This document shows, one piece after another, positions 23,714-32,680 of a stretch of 64,000 nt of DNA (its first letter is position 1; each line of letters begins with the position of its first letter). The DNA comes from Sphingobium fontiphilum (lineage in GTDB: Bacteria; Pseudomonadota; Alphaproteobacteria; Sphingomonadales; Sphingomonadaceae): the NCBI RefSeq assembly GCF_014196635.1, contig NZ_JACIEB010000003.1, forward strand, positions 248,001 to 312,000, written 5' to 3'. The translations under genes were made by a program, and so were the position numbers. The notes beneath the pieces were generated by a model. It saw nothing but the letters and a program-made list of their open reading frames with translations, searched no databases and was not told where the DNA came from.

Positions 23714-24152
23714 AATTCGCCTGAAGCGGCTGCCCCATGGCGAGGGATTGCCCACGCCCGCCTATGCCACCGCCCATGCGGCAGGTATGGACGTCGTGTC
23801 GGCCGAGGATGTGACGCTGAACCCCGGCGACCGTCACCCGGTCGCCACCGGATTCGCCATGGCCATTCCCGAAGGCTATGAAGTCCAGGTGCGGCCGCGA
23901 TCCGGCCTGGCGTTGAAGCATGGCGTCACCGTGCCCAACACGCCCGGCACGATCGACGCCGATTATCGGGGGGAGCTGAAGGTGCTGCTCATCAACCATG
24001 GGGCCGACCCTTTCCCCATCCGGCGCGGCGACCGCGTCGCCCAACTGGTGGTGGCGCCGGTGCAACCCGCCCGTTTCGCCGAAGTCGCCGAACTGGATGC
24101 AACCGACCGGGGCGAGGGGGGCTTCGGGTCCACCGGGATCGGCTCGGCATGA
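23688..24152 (+). CDS. dut: Deoxyuridine 5'-triphosphate nucleotidohydrolase
   Basis: This 154-residue trimeric dUTPase hydrolyses dUTP to dUMP and pyrophosphate. All five motifs are visible in order: [11 protein letters not shown] (1), [13 protein letters not shown] (2), [20 protein letters not shown] (3), [13 protein letters not shown] (4) and the C-terminal [10 protein letters not shown] phosphate-binding arm (5). I use ATG 23688; a TTG two codons earlier is open but unnecessary. The start lies inside coaBC, and its stop overlaps the next gene start (ATGA), so the run coaBC-dut-moeB-like is tightly coupled. Confidence 0.97.
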   Translation: MPSPLAPIEIRLKRLPHGEGLPTPAYATAHAAGMDVVSAEDVTLNPGDRHPVATGFAMAIPEGYEVQVRPRSGLALKHGVTVPNTPGTIDADYRGELKVLLINHGADPFPIRRGDRVAQLVVAPVQPARFAEVAELDATDRGEGGFGSTGIGSA

Positions 24153-24916
24153 GTCTGACCGACGAACAGCTTGAGCGCTACGCGCGCCACATCGTCCTGA
24201 AGGAAATTGGCGGCGCGGGGCAGGCGCGGCTGTTGTCGGCGGACGTGGCGGTGATCGGCGCGGGCGGCATCGGCAGCCCGGCGATCCTCTATCTGGCGGC
24301 GGCGGGCGTGGGCAGCATCCGGGTGATTGACGACGATGCCGTCGCCCTGTCCAACCTGCAAAGGCAGGTGCTGTTCGGCACCGACGATGTCGGTCAGCCC
24401 AAGCCCGAAGCGGCGATGGCGGCGGTCGCGCGGCTGAACCCCGACGTCAAGCTGATCCCCATCAACCAGCGGATCACGACCGATAATGCTGCGCTCATGC
24501 TGCGCGAAGCCGATGTCGTTGTGGACGGCAGCGACAGCTTCGCGACGCGGCTGACCGTGGCCGACGCCGCCCATTGGCTGCGCATTCCTCTGGTGTCGGC
24601 GGCGGTCGGTCCGCTGGAGGGGCAGATCGCCACCTATCGCGGATGGGAAGGCGACAAACCCTGTTACCGCTGCCTCGTCGGCGATCCGCAGGACGCGCCC
24701 GACCGCAATTGCGCCGAGGCCGGGGTGATCGGCGCGTTGACCGGCATGATTGGCAGCATGGCCGCGCTGGAAGCGATTCGCGCGCTGGTCCCCTTCGGCG
24801 CGGACATGGCGGGCCGTTTGCTGCTGTGCGACATCATGGCCATGCGTTTTCGCACCATCGCCCTGCCCAAGGATCCGGCCTGTTCCCATTGTGCGGCGCA
24901 GTTGTGCGCGGGCTGA
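24149..24916 (+). CDS. MoeB/ThiF-family adenylyltransferase
   Basis: This 255-residue E1-like enzyme adenylates the C-terminus of a ubiquitin-like sulfur carrier (MoaD or ThiS). The N-terminal [20 protein letters not shown] is the family opening, [19 protein letters not shown] binds ATP, and [22 protein letters not shown] holds the Arg and Asp catalytic residues. Two zinc-binding Cys pairs are present (PCYRC and CSHC). There is no C-terminal rhodanese domain. Whether it serves molybdopterin or thiamine synthesis cannot be told here, because no moaD or thiS is nearby. It follows dut in an overlapping operon. Confidence 0.92.
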   Translation: MSLTDEQLERYARHIVLKEIGGAGQARLLSADVAVIGAGGIGSPAILYLAAAGVGSIRVIDDDAVALSNLQRQVLFGTDDVGQPKPEAAMAAVARLNPDVKLIPINQRITTDNAALMLREADVVVDGSDSFATRLTVADAAHWLRIPLVSAAVGPLEGQIATYRGWEGDKPCYRCLVGDPQDAPDRNCAEAGVIGALTGMIGSMAALEAIRALVPFGADMAGRLLLCDIMAMRFRTIALPKDPACSHCAAQLCAG

Positions 24917-25269
24917 ATATCGTGCTGACCGTTCCCGATGCGGAGCGGCTGCGCGGCGCATTGGTGCTGGCGTCGGCGCAGGCGGCGCTGGGCGGGGCCG
25001 CTTCCCTGTTCCTGCAACTCGACGCCGTCGCCCTGTTGCGAGCGCCCTTGTCCGCGCCGCGCGACGACGCGCACCAGGCGGCGGGGCTGCCGCGACTCGC
25101 CGCGCTGGTGGACGATGCGATGGCGCTGGGCGTCGCCATCATCGCCTGCCAAAGCGGGCTGGCATTGGCTGGCATGACCGCCGCCGACCTGCCCAAGGGG
25201 GTCGAATGCGGCGGACCGGTCGGCTTTTTGAGCAATTGCGGCGAAGAGGCCCGACTGCTGATCGGCTGA
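24904..25269 (+). CDS. DsrE-like sulfur-relay family protein
   Basis: This small protein of about 121 residues overlaps the 3' end of the MoeB-like gene. I chose GTG 24904 because it lets the first beta strand ([20 protein letters not shown]) start at the position usual for DsrE proteins; GTG 24922 is an alternative. AQAALGGAASLFLQLDAVALL and AMALGVAIIACQSGLALAG are the second strand-helix and the loop where active DsrE/TusD proteins carry the sulfur-accepting Cys. A Cys is indeed present there (IIACQSG), with others near the C-terminus. Coupling to a sulfur-carrier-activating enzyme suggests a sulfur transfer role. Confidence 0.7.
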   Translation: MRGLNIVLTVPDAERLRGALVLASAQAALGGAASLFLQLDAVALLRAPLSAPRDDAHQAAGLPRLAALVDDAMALGVAIIACQSGLALAGMTAADLPKGVECGGPVGFLSNCGEEARLLIG

Positions 25270-25289
25270 CCCGTTTTTTATGACACATC

Positions 25290-25305
25290 CGTCACGAATG
25301 TGACG
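25290..25305. promoter_or_regulatory. Perfect palindrome CGTCAC-GAAT-GTGACG upstream of TonB receptor gene
   Basis: A perfect 6+6 inverted repeat lies 87 bases before the TonB-receptor start and 21 bases after the DsrE-like stop. A third CGTCA occurs at 25311-25315. There is no T-run after it, so an operator is likelier than a terminator. The binding protein is unknown. Confidence 0.35.
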
Positions 25306-25391
25306 CGCTTTCGTCAATCAACCCACATTGCAGCGCAACATAGCGGGTCTATCGGCAGCCCCACTTCAATTTCGAAGGGGGACTTTTCACC

Positions 25392-27662
25392 ATGCGTTTC
25401 TTCACCCATTTGCTGCTGGCGTCGACGGCGCTGGCCGCCGCGCCCGCTTTTGCGCAGGACACCGCACCTGTCGCCGATGCCGCCGCTGAAGGCGCCGACA
25501 TCATCGTCCTTGGCCGCGGCGAAACGCGCCAGGTCCAGGAAATCACCGCGCGGGATATCGTCGCGCTGACGCCCGGCTCCAGCCCGATCAAGGCCATCGA
25601 AAAGCTGCCCAGCGTCAATGTCCAGGCGTCGGACCCATTCGGCAACTATGAATGGTCGACCCGCGTCACCATCCGCAGCTTCAGCCAGGCCCAGCTCGGC
25701 TTCAATTTCGACGGCATCCCGCTCGGCGACATGAGCTATGGCAACCATAACGGCCTGCACATCAGCCGCGCCATCAGTTCGGAGAATATCGGCACGGTCC
25801 GCGTCAGCCAGGGCGCCGGCGCGATCGACACCCAGTCGACCAACAATCTGGGCGGCACGGTCGAATATTTCTCGATGGACCCGCTCGATCATTTCGCCGT
25901 TCAGGCGAACGGCACCTATGGCAGCGATGAGACGTGGCGCGGTTTCGTCCGTGTCAATGTCGGCAGCCCGGACGGCTTCAAGGGCTATATCTCCTACGGC
26001 TATGGCGCGACCGACAAGTGGAAGGGCGAAGGCACGCAGGATCAGCACATCGTCAACGCCAAGGGCGTGATACCGGTGGGCGAAGGCCAGATCGACGCCT
26101 GGTTCAGCTATTCCGACCGGCGCGAGCAGGATTATCAGGACATGTCGCTCGATATGCTTGATCGGCTCGGCTACCGCTTCGACAATACGTTTGGCGACTA
26201 TGCGCTGGCGATCCTGCTGGCCGATATCGGCAATAATCGCGGGGAAACCGGCGCTCCTGTGTCCAACGCCGCAGCCGGCACCGTCTATCCGGGCAATATC
26301 CAGACCGTCGACGACGCTTATTATGACGCGTCGGGCCTGCGCAAGGACACGCTGGCGTCCATCGGCTACAAGACGCCGATCGGCGAGAATGCCCATGCCG
26401 CGATCAAGGGATATTATCACCATAATGAAGGCATGGGCCTGTGGGGCACGCCCTATACGCCCAGCCCGAACGGCGTGCCGATGTCGGTGCGCACGACCGA
26501 ATATGACATCAACCGCTATGGCGTCTTTGGATCGGCCGACTTCACCGTCGCCTTCAACAAGATCACCGTGACCGGCTGGTATGAGCATAACAAGTTCAAC
26601 CAGGCCCGCCGCTTCTATGCCTATGCCAGCCGCACGGAGCCGGGCCTGAGCTTCCGCGACTATCCCAAGAACCCCTTCTTCACCCAGTGGGAGTTCGACT
26701 ATTTCACCGACACGGTGGAATATTCGGTGCAGGACGACATCGACCTGGGTCAGGTGAAGCTGAACATCGGCTGGAAGGGCTATCAGGTCAAGAACCGGGC
26801 CGAGGCGATTATCAAGGCCAACTTCCCCGACGGCAAGTTCAAGACCGAGGACTGGTTCCAGCCCGCCGTCGGCGCGGTCTTCACTGTCAGCGACCAGGTG
26901 GAACTGTTCGCCAGCTTCAGCCAGGCGACCCGCGCCTTCCCGACCGTCAACGGCAGCATCTGGGGCACGACTCAGGCCGGGTTCGACGCGATCAAGGACA
27001 CGATCAAGCCGGAAACGTCGGATACCTATGAACTGGGCGCCCGTTACAACTCTTCCAGCTTCAGCGGCGTCGTTGGCGTCTATCTCGTCAACTTCCGCGA
27101 CCGCCTGCTCGGCATCGCGTCCGGCCCGGACATCATCGGCAGCCCGTCGGTGCTGGCGAATGTCGGCGGAGTCCGCTCGATCGGCTTTGAATCCCTAGGC
27201 AGCTGGCGGATCACCAATGCGCTCAGCCTGACCGCATCCTACACCTATACCGACGCGACCTATCGCGACGATGTGGTCGATGGCGCGGGCAATGTGACGG
27301 CGCTCGATGGCAAGACCGTGGTCGACGCGCCCAAGCACATGGCCAAGGGCGAGTTGAACTATGACGACGGCAGCTTCTTTGGCCGGGTCGGGGCCAATTA
27401 TATGTCGAAGCGCTATTTCAACTATCTCAACGACCGGTCGGTGCCCGGCCGTGTGATCGTCGACGCGGCGATCGGCTATCGCTTCGGGCTGAGCGACGCG
27501 CAGGACAAGCAGTTCGAGATTCAGCTCAACGCATCCAACCTGTTCGACAAGGACTATATCGGCACGATCAATTCGGCGGGCACCGGCAACAGCGGCGATC
27601 GCCAGACGCTGCTGGTCGGCGCGCCGCAGCAATTTTTCGTAACCCTCAAGGCGGGGTTCTGA
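25392..27662 (+). CDS. TonB-dependent outer-membrane receptor
   Basis: This 756-residue beta-barrel transporter has a clear signal peptide (LLLASTALAAAPAFAQ, cleaved after about residue 21). A TonB-box-like GADIIVLGR and the plug domain (IKAIEKLPSVNVQ, then VTIRSFSQAQLGFNFDGIPL and TQSTNNLGGTVEYF) follow. The rest alternates amphipathic barrel strands and ends in LKAGF, the C-terminal aromatic needed for outer-membrane assembly. It should import a large substrate using TonB energy. The next gene, starting 2 bases after its stop, is a secreted phosphodiesterase, which suggests that phosphorylated or nucleotide-like compounds are the cargo (inference). Confidence 0.93.
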   Translation: MRFFTHLLLASTALAAAPAFAQDTAPVADAAAEGADIIVLGRGETRQVQEITARDIVALTPGSSPIKAIEKLPSVNVQASDPFGNYEWSTRVTIRSFSQAQLGFNFDGIPLGDMSYGNHNGLHISRAISSENIGTVRVSQGAGAIDTQSTNNLGGTVEYFSMDPLDHFAVQANGTYGSDETWRGFVRVNVGSPDGFKGYISYGYGATDKWKGEGTQDQHIVNAKGVIPVGEGQIDAWFSYSDRREQDYQDMSLDMLDRLGYRFDNTFGDYALAILLADIGNNRGETGAPVSNAAAGTVYPGNIQTVDDAYYDASGLRKDTLASIGYKTPIGENAHAAIKGYYHHNEGMGLWGTPYTPSPNGVPMSVRTTEYDINRYGVFGSADFTVAFNKITVTGWYEHNKFNQARRFYAYASRTEPGLSFRDYPKNPFFTQWEFDYFTDTVEYSVQDDIDLGQVKLNIGWKGYQVKNRAEAIIKANFPDGKFKTEDWFQPAVGAVFTVSDQVELFASFSQATRAFPTVNGSIWGTTQAGFDAIKDTIKPETSDTYELGARYNSSSFSGVVGVYLVNFRDRLLGIASGPDIIGSPSVLANVGGVRSIGFESLGSWRITNALSLTASYTYTDATYRDDVVDGAGNVTALDGKTVVDAPKHMAKGELNYDDGSFFGRVGANYMSKRYFNYLNDRSVPGRVIVDAAIGYRFGLSDAQDKQFEIQLNASNLFDKDYIGTINSAGTGNSGDRQTLLVGAPQQFFVTLKAGF

Positions 27663-27664
27663 CC

Positions 27665-29011
27665 ATGACGAAGGCCGCGCTGCTCGCCTCGCTCGCCCTT
27701 GCCGCTGTTCTGCCCGCGCCTGCGCTGGCCGAACCGGTGCTGCTCATCTCGATCGACGGGCTGCGCCCCGGCGACGTGATCGAGGCGGAAAAGCGCGGCC
27801 TTCGCCTGCCCCATCTCAGCCGTTTCGTGACGCAGGGGGCCTATGCCTCCGGCGTCACGGGCGTGCTGCCGACGCTGACCTATCCCAGCCACACGACGCT
27901 GATCACCGGCGTGGCCCCGGCCCGCCACGGCATATTGGGCAACAACAGTTTCGATCCGATGCAGATCAACCAGGGCGGCTGGTATTGGTATGCCTCGGAC
28001 ATCAAGGTTCCGACCCTTTGGCAGGCCGCCGCGAAGGCCGGCCTGTCCACCGGCAACGTCCACTGGCCGGTCAGCGTCGCGGCGAAGGACGTGACCTGGA
28101 ACCTGCCGCAAATCTGGCGCACAGGCCATGGCGACGACGCCAAGCTGATAGACGCGCTGGCGACGCCGGGTCTGAGGGCGCAGCTCGAAAAGGCGACCGG
28201 CGCACCCTATGCCAAGGGCATCGATGAAGACCTGCCCGCCGACCAGAACCGCGCCCGCTTCGCCACCGCGATGATCGCCGCGCACAAACCGCAATTCCTG
28301 ACCGTCTATTTCGCCGCGCTCGACCATGAAGAACATGCCAGCGGCCCCGACAGCGCCGAGTCCAGGGCGACGCTGGAAAAGATCGACGCGCTGGTCGGCG
28401 ATCTGGTCGCGGCCGAAATGGCGGCGCACCCCGACGCGGTGATCGCGCTGGCCAGCGACCATGGCTTCGAAGCGACCGACCGCTTCGTCAATCTCTATCG
28501 CGCCTTCATCGACGCCGGGCTGATCGGCGTCGGGCCGGACGGCAAGATCGCGAAGTGGGAGGCCACGCCCTGGCTATCGGGCGGGTCGGCCGCCATCATG
28601 CTGGCGCGGCCCGACGACGCGGCGCTGGTCGCGAAGGTCAGGGGCGTGCTCGACGGCCTGGCCGCCGATCCGGCGAACGGCATCGACCATGTCGCCGACC
28701 GCGCCGAAATCGCGCGCCTGGGCGGCAATCCCGACGCCAGCTTCTATGTCAACCTGAAGGCTGGGACGGTGACCGACATTTATCGCGGCGCGGGCGCGGC
28801 GCTCAACGGTCCCGCGCCGGTCAAGGGGATGCACGGCTATTTCCCCGGCCCCGCCAATCTGCGCGCCACCTTCATGCTGATGGGCAAGGGCGTTCCGGCC
28901 GGCAAGGATCTGGGCGTCATCGACATGCGCGCCATCGCGCCGACGCTGGCCAAGATCATGGGCGCCGCCCTGCCCGACGCGGAAGTCGCGCCGCTCTCGC
29001 TGAAGCCCTAA
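27665..29011 (+). CDS. Secreted ectonucleotide pyrophosphatase/phosphodiesterase family protein
   Basis: This 448-residue alkaline-phosphatase-superfamily enzyme has a signal peptide (ALLASLALAAVLPAPALA). VLLISIDGLRPGD carries the first metal-binding Asp. LPTLTYPSHTTLITGVAPARHG contains the nucleophilic Thr region and the P-x-H motif, YFAALDHEEHASGP gives the next ligands, and IALASDHGFEATDR supplies the final Asp-His pair. NPP enzymes hydrolyse phosphodiester and pyrophosphate bonds of nucleotides or lipid headgroups outside the cell. It is co-transcribed with the TonB receptor (2-base spacing). Its last four bases overlap those of the convergent aminotransferase gene. Confidence 0.92.
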   Translation: MTKAALLASLALAAVLPAPALAEPVLLISIDGLRPGDVIEAEKRGLRLPHLSRFVTQGAYASGVTGVLPTLTYPSHTTLITGVAPARHGILGNNSFDPMQINQGGWYWYASDIKVPTLWQAAAKAGLSTGNVHWPVSVAAKDVTWNLPQIWRTGHGDDAKLIDALATPGLRAQLEKATGAPYAKGIDEDLPADQNRARFATAMIAAHKPQFLTVYFAALDHEEHASGPDSAESRATLEKIDALVGDLVAAEMAAHPDAVIALASDHGFEATDRFVNLYRAFIDAGLIGVGPDGKIAKWEATPWLSGGSAAIMLARPDDAALVAKVRGVLDGLAADPANGIDHVADRAEIARLGGNPDASFYVNLKAGTVTDIYRGAGAALNGPAPVKGMHGYFPGPANLRATFMLMGKGVPAGKDLGVIDMRAIAPTLAKIMGAALPDAEVAPLSLKP

Positions 29012-29859
29012 ACCGCGGTGCGGCGCGCGAAGTCGATATAGAGTTCGCGCAGCCGCATCGCGACCGGGCCGGGGCGGCCGTCGCCGATCTTCTGGCCGTC
29101 TATCCGCACCACCGACTGGCACAGGGTCGACGCGCTGGCGATGAAGGCTTCGTGCGCGGCCAGCGCCTCCGCCACGGTGAAAGGACGACGAACGATGGCG
29201 ATGCCGCTTTCCTGCGCCAGCGCGGTCAAGGCGAGGCCGGTGCACCCGGCCAGCACCTGTCGGCTATAGGGGCGCGTCACGACCCCTTCGTCGGTCAGGA
29301 TGAAGGCGGTGGAGGAGGCCCCCTCGGTCACGAAACCGTCCTCGACCATCCAGGCTTCCTGCGCCCCCGCTGCGCTGGCGGCGCGCTTCGCCATCACCTG
29401 CGCCAGAAGGCCGGTCGACTTGATGTCGCGCCGCGCCCAGCGCTGGTCGGCCATGGTGGCGACCGCAATCCCGTCGCGCGCGCCCGGCGCGTTCAGGAAA
29501 TCCTTGTCCTGCACGAACATGAACAAGGTCGGCTCCAGCCCTTCGGGCGGCAGGAAATCGCGGGTGATGTCCGCGCCGCGCGTCACCTGAAGATAGACGA
29601 GGCCCTGGGTCACGCCATTGCGGCGCACCAGTTCCTTCTGCGCCGCCTCGATCTGTGCCGGGGGCAGCGGCAGGGGCAGATCGATGGCGGCGACCGAGCG
29701 TTCCAGCCGCGCCAGATGCGACGCGCTGTCGATCAGCCGCCCGTCGATCACCGCCGCGACCTCATAGATCGCCTCGGCGAACAGGAAACCGCGATCCAGA
29801 ACGGAAATGCGGGCGTCGGCGAGCGGCAGGAAAGCGCCGTTCAGATAGGCAATGTTCAT
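29008..29859 (-). CDS. D-amino-acid transaminase (fold-type IV PLP enzyme)
   Basis: This 283-residue class IV aminotransferase opens AYLNGAFLPLADARISVLDRGF, the hallmark start of D-alanine transaminases. The PLP-binding lysine is in RDIKSTGLLAQVMAKRAA near residue 145. EDGFVTEGASSTAFIL contains the E-G-x-S-x-N/T-like pyridine-nitrogen and phosphate site, and EAFIASASTLCQSVVRIDG closes the active site. It probably interconverts D-Ala and D-Glu for peptidoglycan or catabolism. Branched-chain aminotransferase or aminodeoxychorismate lyase are less likely from the N-terminus. It is convergent with the phosphodiesterase gene, sharing four bases. Confidence 0.88.
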   Translation of the reverse strand: MNIAYLNGAFLPLADARISVLDRGFLFAEAIYEVAAVIDGRLIDSASHLARLERSVAAIDLPLPLPPAQIEAAQKELVRRNGVTQGLVYLQVTRGADITRDFLPPEGLEPTLFMFVQDKDFLNAPGARDGIAVATMADQRWARRDIKSTGLLAQVMAKRAASAAGAQEAWMVEDGFVTEGASSTAFILTDEGVVTRPYSRQVLAGCTGLALTALAQESGIAIVRRPFTVAEALAAHEAFIASASTLCQSVVRIDGQKIGDGRPGPVAMRLRELYIDFARRTAV

Positions 29860-29908
29860 AGACCCGCGACTTTGCCCGGCCGACGGGCGCGGTCAAGCGG
29901 AATGCTGC

Positions 29909-31318
29909 CTAAACCCGCCGGAATGGCCAGGGCGTGGCTGATCGTTCATAGCTGTGCAGGTCGATCGAGCGGGTGACGGGCGGCAAGGCGCGGTCGGGGC
30001 AGGCGCGCCGTTCGCACAGGGCGCAGGTGGGGCCGACCGTCACTGCGTCGCCGCGTTCCGGGTCCAGCCCGTCGGCATGGACGAGGCGCGAGGCATGTTT
30101 GGCTTCGCAGCCCAGCGCGATGACGGCGCGGCCGCGCGCCTGCGATGCGGCGTCGGGCGGCAGGGCGATGGCCAGCGTCACGAAACGGCGGTCGTCGGGC
30201 GTCTCGATCAGGTGCGCCTGCACCGCGCCGGGCGTGGCGAAAGCGGCATGGGCGTCCCAGCGGGGGCAGGTGCCGCCGAAACGGGCGAAGGGATAGGCCT
30301 CCCCGTCGAACCGCTTGGCGATGATCCCCGCCCGGTCGATCCGCACCATGAAGAAGGGCACGCCGCGCGCACCGGTGCGGTTGAGGCTGGTCAGGCGATG
30401 GGCCAGTTGCTCGGCCGACACGCCAAAGCGCGCCATGAGCAGCGGCAGATCGTAACGCGTCTGTTCGGCCGCCTGCCTGATCCGGTCATAGGGCATGATG
30501 AGCGCGGCGGCGGCGTGGTTGGTCAGCGCGATGGCGGCGAGGCGCCGGCTGTCCTCGTCCGGCGGCGCGGCGCGGGCGACGGCGCCCGCAATGCTGTCCG
30601 CCAGTTCCTGCGCGCACAAGTGATAGGCGATGGCGAACAGGCGGCCCGATGACGGCAGCCGTTCGTGCAGCAACAGCCGTCGGCGGTGCATGTCATAATG
30701 GCGCAGGCTGTCCGCCAGCAGCTTTTCGGGCGCGACCTGCACGCTCATGCCATGGCGGTCCTTGAGCCGCTGGCGCAGGGCGGCGGCCAGCAGGGCGGGG
30801 TCTTCGGGCAATTCCTGCGCTATGGCTTCGGCGGCGGCGTCGATTTCGGCGAAATGATTGCCGCGCTCGGCGATCATCGCGCGCAGCCAGTCGAGCGGCT
30901 CGGGAACGTCGCGGCCGACCGATTGCAGCCGGTCGGGCATGCGCCGCAAATCGGTGAGGGCGCGATAGAACCGGCCGATGGCCTCGGTCACGCCGGGATA
31001 ATTTTCCGCCACCTCCAGCATTTCGTCGCGGGCAATGCCGATGTCGCGGACCAGCGCGTCGGACAGGATCTCGATCAGTTCGCTCGCCGCCCCCTGCCCG
31101 CCGCCGGCCACGAAATCGCGAATGTCGATGTCATAGGTGTTGGCGAGGCGCAGCAGCATTTGCGCGGTCAGCGGGCGCTGGTTGCGCTCGAGATGGTTGA
31201 GATAGCTGGGCGACACCCCCAGTTCTTCGGCCATGCGCGTCTGGTTGATGCCCAGTTCCCGGCGCAGCACGCGCAGGCGCGGGCCGAGATAGAGTTTGCG
31301 GTCGGTCGGATCTGCCAT
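29909..31318 (-). CDS. XRE-type short-chain fatty acid regulator (ScfR/RamB-like)
   Basis: This 469-residue regulator has an N-terminal helix-turn-helix of the XRE type (LGINQTRMAEELGVSPSYLN, residues 22-41). A central IrrE/ImmA-like region follows in which the zinc-protease H-E-x-x-H is not conserved (FAIAYHLCAQELAD instead). The C-terminal DUF2083 domain contains a Cys-rich motif (TCALCERRACPDRALP). RamB and ScfR relatives sense acetyl- or propionyl-CoA status and control glyoxylate or methylcitrate cycle genes, often aceA. No such target gene is adjacent here. It may autoregulate or control the divergent 57-residue gene. Confidence 0.85.
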   Translation of the reverse strand: MADPTDRKLYLGPRLRVLRRELGINQTRMAEELGVSPSYLNHLERNQRPLTAQMLLRLANTYDIDIRDFVAGGGQGAASELIEILSDALVRDIGIARDEMLEVAENYPGVTEAIGRFYRALTDLRRMPDRLQSVGRDVPEPLDWLRAMIAERGNHFAEIDAAAEAIAQELPEDPALLAAALRQRLKDRHGMSVQVAPEKLLADSLRHYDMHRRRLLLHERLPSSGRLFAIAYHLCAQELADSIAGAVARAAPPDEDSRRLAAIALTNHAAAALIMPYDRIRQAAEQTRYDLPLLMARFGVSAEQLAHRLTSLNRTGARGVPFFMVRIDRAGIIAKRFDGEAYPFARFGGTCPRWDAHAAFATPGAVQAHLIETPDDRRFVTLAIALPPDAASQARGRAVIALGCEAKHASRLVHADGLDPERGDAVTVGPTCALCERRACPDRALPPVTRSIDLHSYERSATPWPFRRV

Positions 31319-31445
31319 ATGGTCATAATGTCATAAAATGACAGTCTGAACAATTTCAAACATGACTTGCGGCCACTCATCGCCCTTCCGCGCACCGGCG
31401 GCAAAGGCCATAGGGGGTGCATCAACGAATTGGAGGATGCCCCCG

Positions 31446-31619
31446 ATGACCGACACCGGAACCATGACGCCCCAGCCCGCGCGGTCGCGCGCGGTCTTTT
31501 CCCAGGAGGATTTCAGCCTGATCCGCACCGCCATCGCCCATTATCTGCGCGAGGTGCAGGACAAGCCGGAATCGGTCAAATACGCCAATCTCTTTCACCG
31601 GCTCGGCCGCGTCGCCTGA
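31446..31619 (+). CDS. Small hypothetical protein (57 residues)
   Basis: A small open frame starts at ATG 31446 with GAGGATG-type purine-rich sequence before it, and a good terminator follows the stop. The C-terminal half (FSQEDFSLIRTAIAHYLREV and KYANLFHRLGRVA) looks like two amphipathic helices with regular charge spacing, and the coding base composition matches its neighbours. I do not recognise a family. It is divergent from the ScfR-like regulator and is therefore a candidate target of it. The short length lowers certainty, but the start, codon use and terminator agree. Confidence 0.6.
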   Translation: MTDTGTMTPQPARSRAVFSQEDFSLIRTAIAHYLREVQDKPESVKYANLFHRLGRVA

Positions 31620-31644
31620 ACCGGCGAACAGGACGACAATGAAA

Positions 31645-31674
31645 GGGCGCTCCCCAACAAGGGGCGCCCTATTT
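31645..31674. terminator. Rho-independent terminator between convergent small gene and pit
   Basis: GGGCGC-T-CCCC, an AACAA loop and GGGGCGCCC form a 9-bp stem with one bulged T, followed by TATTTT on the plus strand. On the minus strand the trailing bases include CTTTC. It lies 25 bases after the 57-residue gene and 5 bases past the pit stop, so it can serve both. Confidence 0.8.
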
Positions 31675-31678
31675 TGCG

Positions 31679-32677
31679 TCAGAACAGGCGGGTGAGGCCA
31701 TAGAAGAGCGCGCCGATGGCGGCGGCGGCGGGCAATGTCACCACCCAGGCGACGACGATGCTCGACGCGACGTTCCAGCGCACGGCCGACAGGCGGCGCG
31801 ACGCGCCCACGCCGACGATAGCGCCGGTGATCGTATGGGTCGTAGACACCGGCACGCCCAGATGCGTCGCCAGGAACAGCGTGATCGCGCCCCCGGTTTC
31901 CGCGCAGAAACCCTGCGCCGGGGTCAGCCGGGTGATCTTTGACCCCATGGTGTGCACGATTTTCCACCCGCCCAATAAGGTGCCGATGCCCATCGCCGCC
32001 TGACAGGAAATGACGACCCAGAAGGGGACATGAAATGACCCGCCCAGCATCCTTTGCGAAAAGAGCAGCACGGCGATGATGCCCATGGTCTTTTGCGCGT
32101 CATTGCCGCCGTGGCCGAGCGAATAGAGCGAGGCTGAAACCAGTTGGAGCCGCCGGAAAATGCGGTCGGCCGACTGGGGCGTCGACCGGGCGAAAGCCCA
32201 GGAGACGACCAGCACCAGGAACAGCGCCAGCACCAGCCCGATGGCGGGCGACAATATGATGGCGGCGCTGGTCTTGAACACGCCGCTCCACACCACGGCC
32301 GACAGTCCCGCCTTGGCCGTGCCCGCGCCCAGCAGGCCGCCGATCAGCGCATGGCTGCTGGACGAGGGAATGCCCAGCGCCCAGGTGATGAGATTCCAAC
32401 TGATCGCCCCCATCAGCGCGCCGAAAATCACCGCCGGGTCGATGATGTTGGCGTCGACAATCCCCTTCCCCACCGTTTCCGCGACGTGCAGCCCGAAGAA
32501 GAGAAAGGCGATGAAATTGAAGAAGGCGGCCCATGCCACCGCATATTGGGGCTTGAGCACGCGGGTTGACACGATGGTCGCGATGGAATTGGCGGCGTCG
32601 TGCAGGCCGTTGAGAAAATCAAAGGCCAGCGCGACCGCGATCAATGCGATCAGCAGCGGAAAGGCGATGGGTTCCAT
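31679..32677 (-). CDS. Low-affinity inorganic phosphate transporter (Pit family)
   Basis: This 332-residue permease has about ten membrane segments. The two inverted PiT repeats are seen as FDFLNGLHDAANSIATIVST near residue 20 and ALYSLGHGGNDAQKTMG near residue 190, each with the G-x-x-D-A/N-x-x-N-phosphate site. Other family segments are SWNLITWALGIPSSSSHALIGG and TTHTITGAIVGVGASRR. It imports metal-phosphate with protons. It follows its DUF47-type partner by 3 bases, the standard arrangement in which the PhoU-like DUF47 protein controls the transporter. Confidence 0.95.
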   Translation of the reverse strand: MEPIAFPLLIALIAVALAFDFLNGLHDAANSIATIVSTRVLKPQYAVAWAAFFNFIAFLFFGLHVAETVGKGIVDANIIDPAVIFGALMGAISWNLITWALGIPSSSSHALIGGLLGAGTAKAGLSAVVWSGVFKTSAAIILSPAIGLVLALFLVLVVSWAFARSTPQSADRIFRRLQLVSASLYSLGHGGNDAQKTMGIIAVLLFSQRMLGGSFHVPFWVVISCQAAMGIGTLLGGWKIVHTMGSKITRLTPAQGFCAETGGAITLFLATHLGVPVSTTHTITGAIVGVGASRRLSAVRWNVASSIVVAWVVTLPAAAAIGALFYGLTRLF

Positions 32678-32680
32678 GGG

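Noticed and set aside
25281-25320. PhoB (Pho) box upstream of the TonB receptor gene
   Set aside because: CGTCA/GTCA elements are present, but their spacing (9 and about 21 bases) does not give the 11-base direct repeats required.
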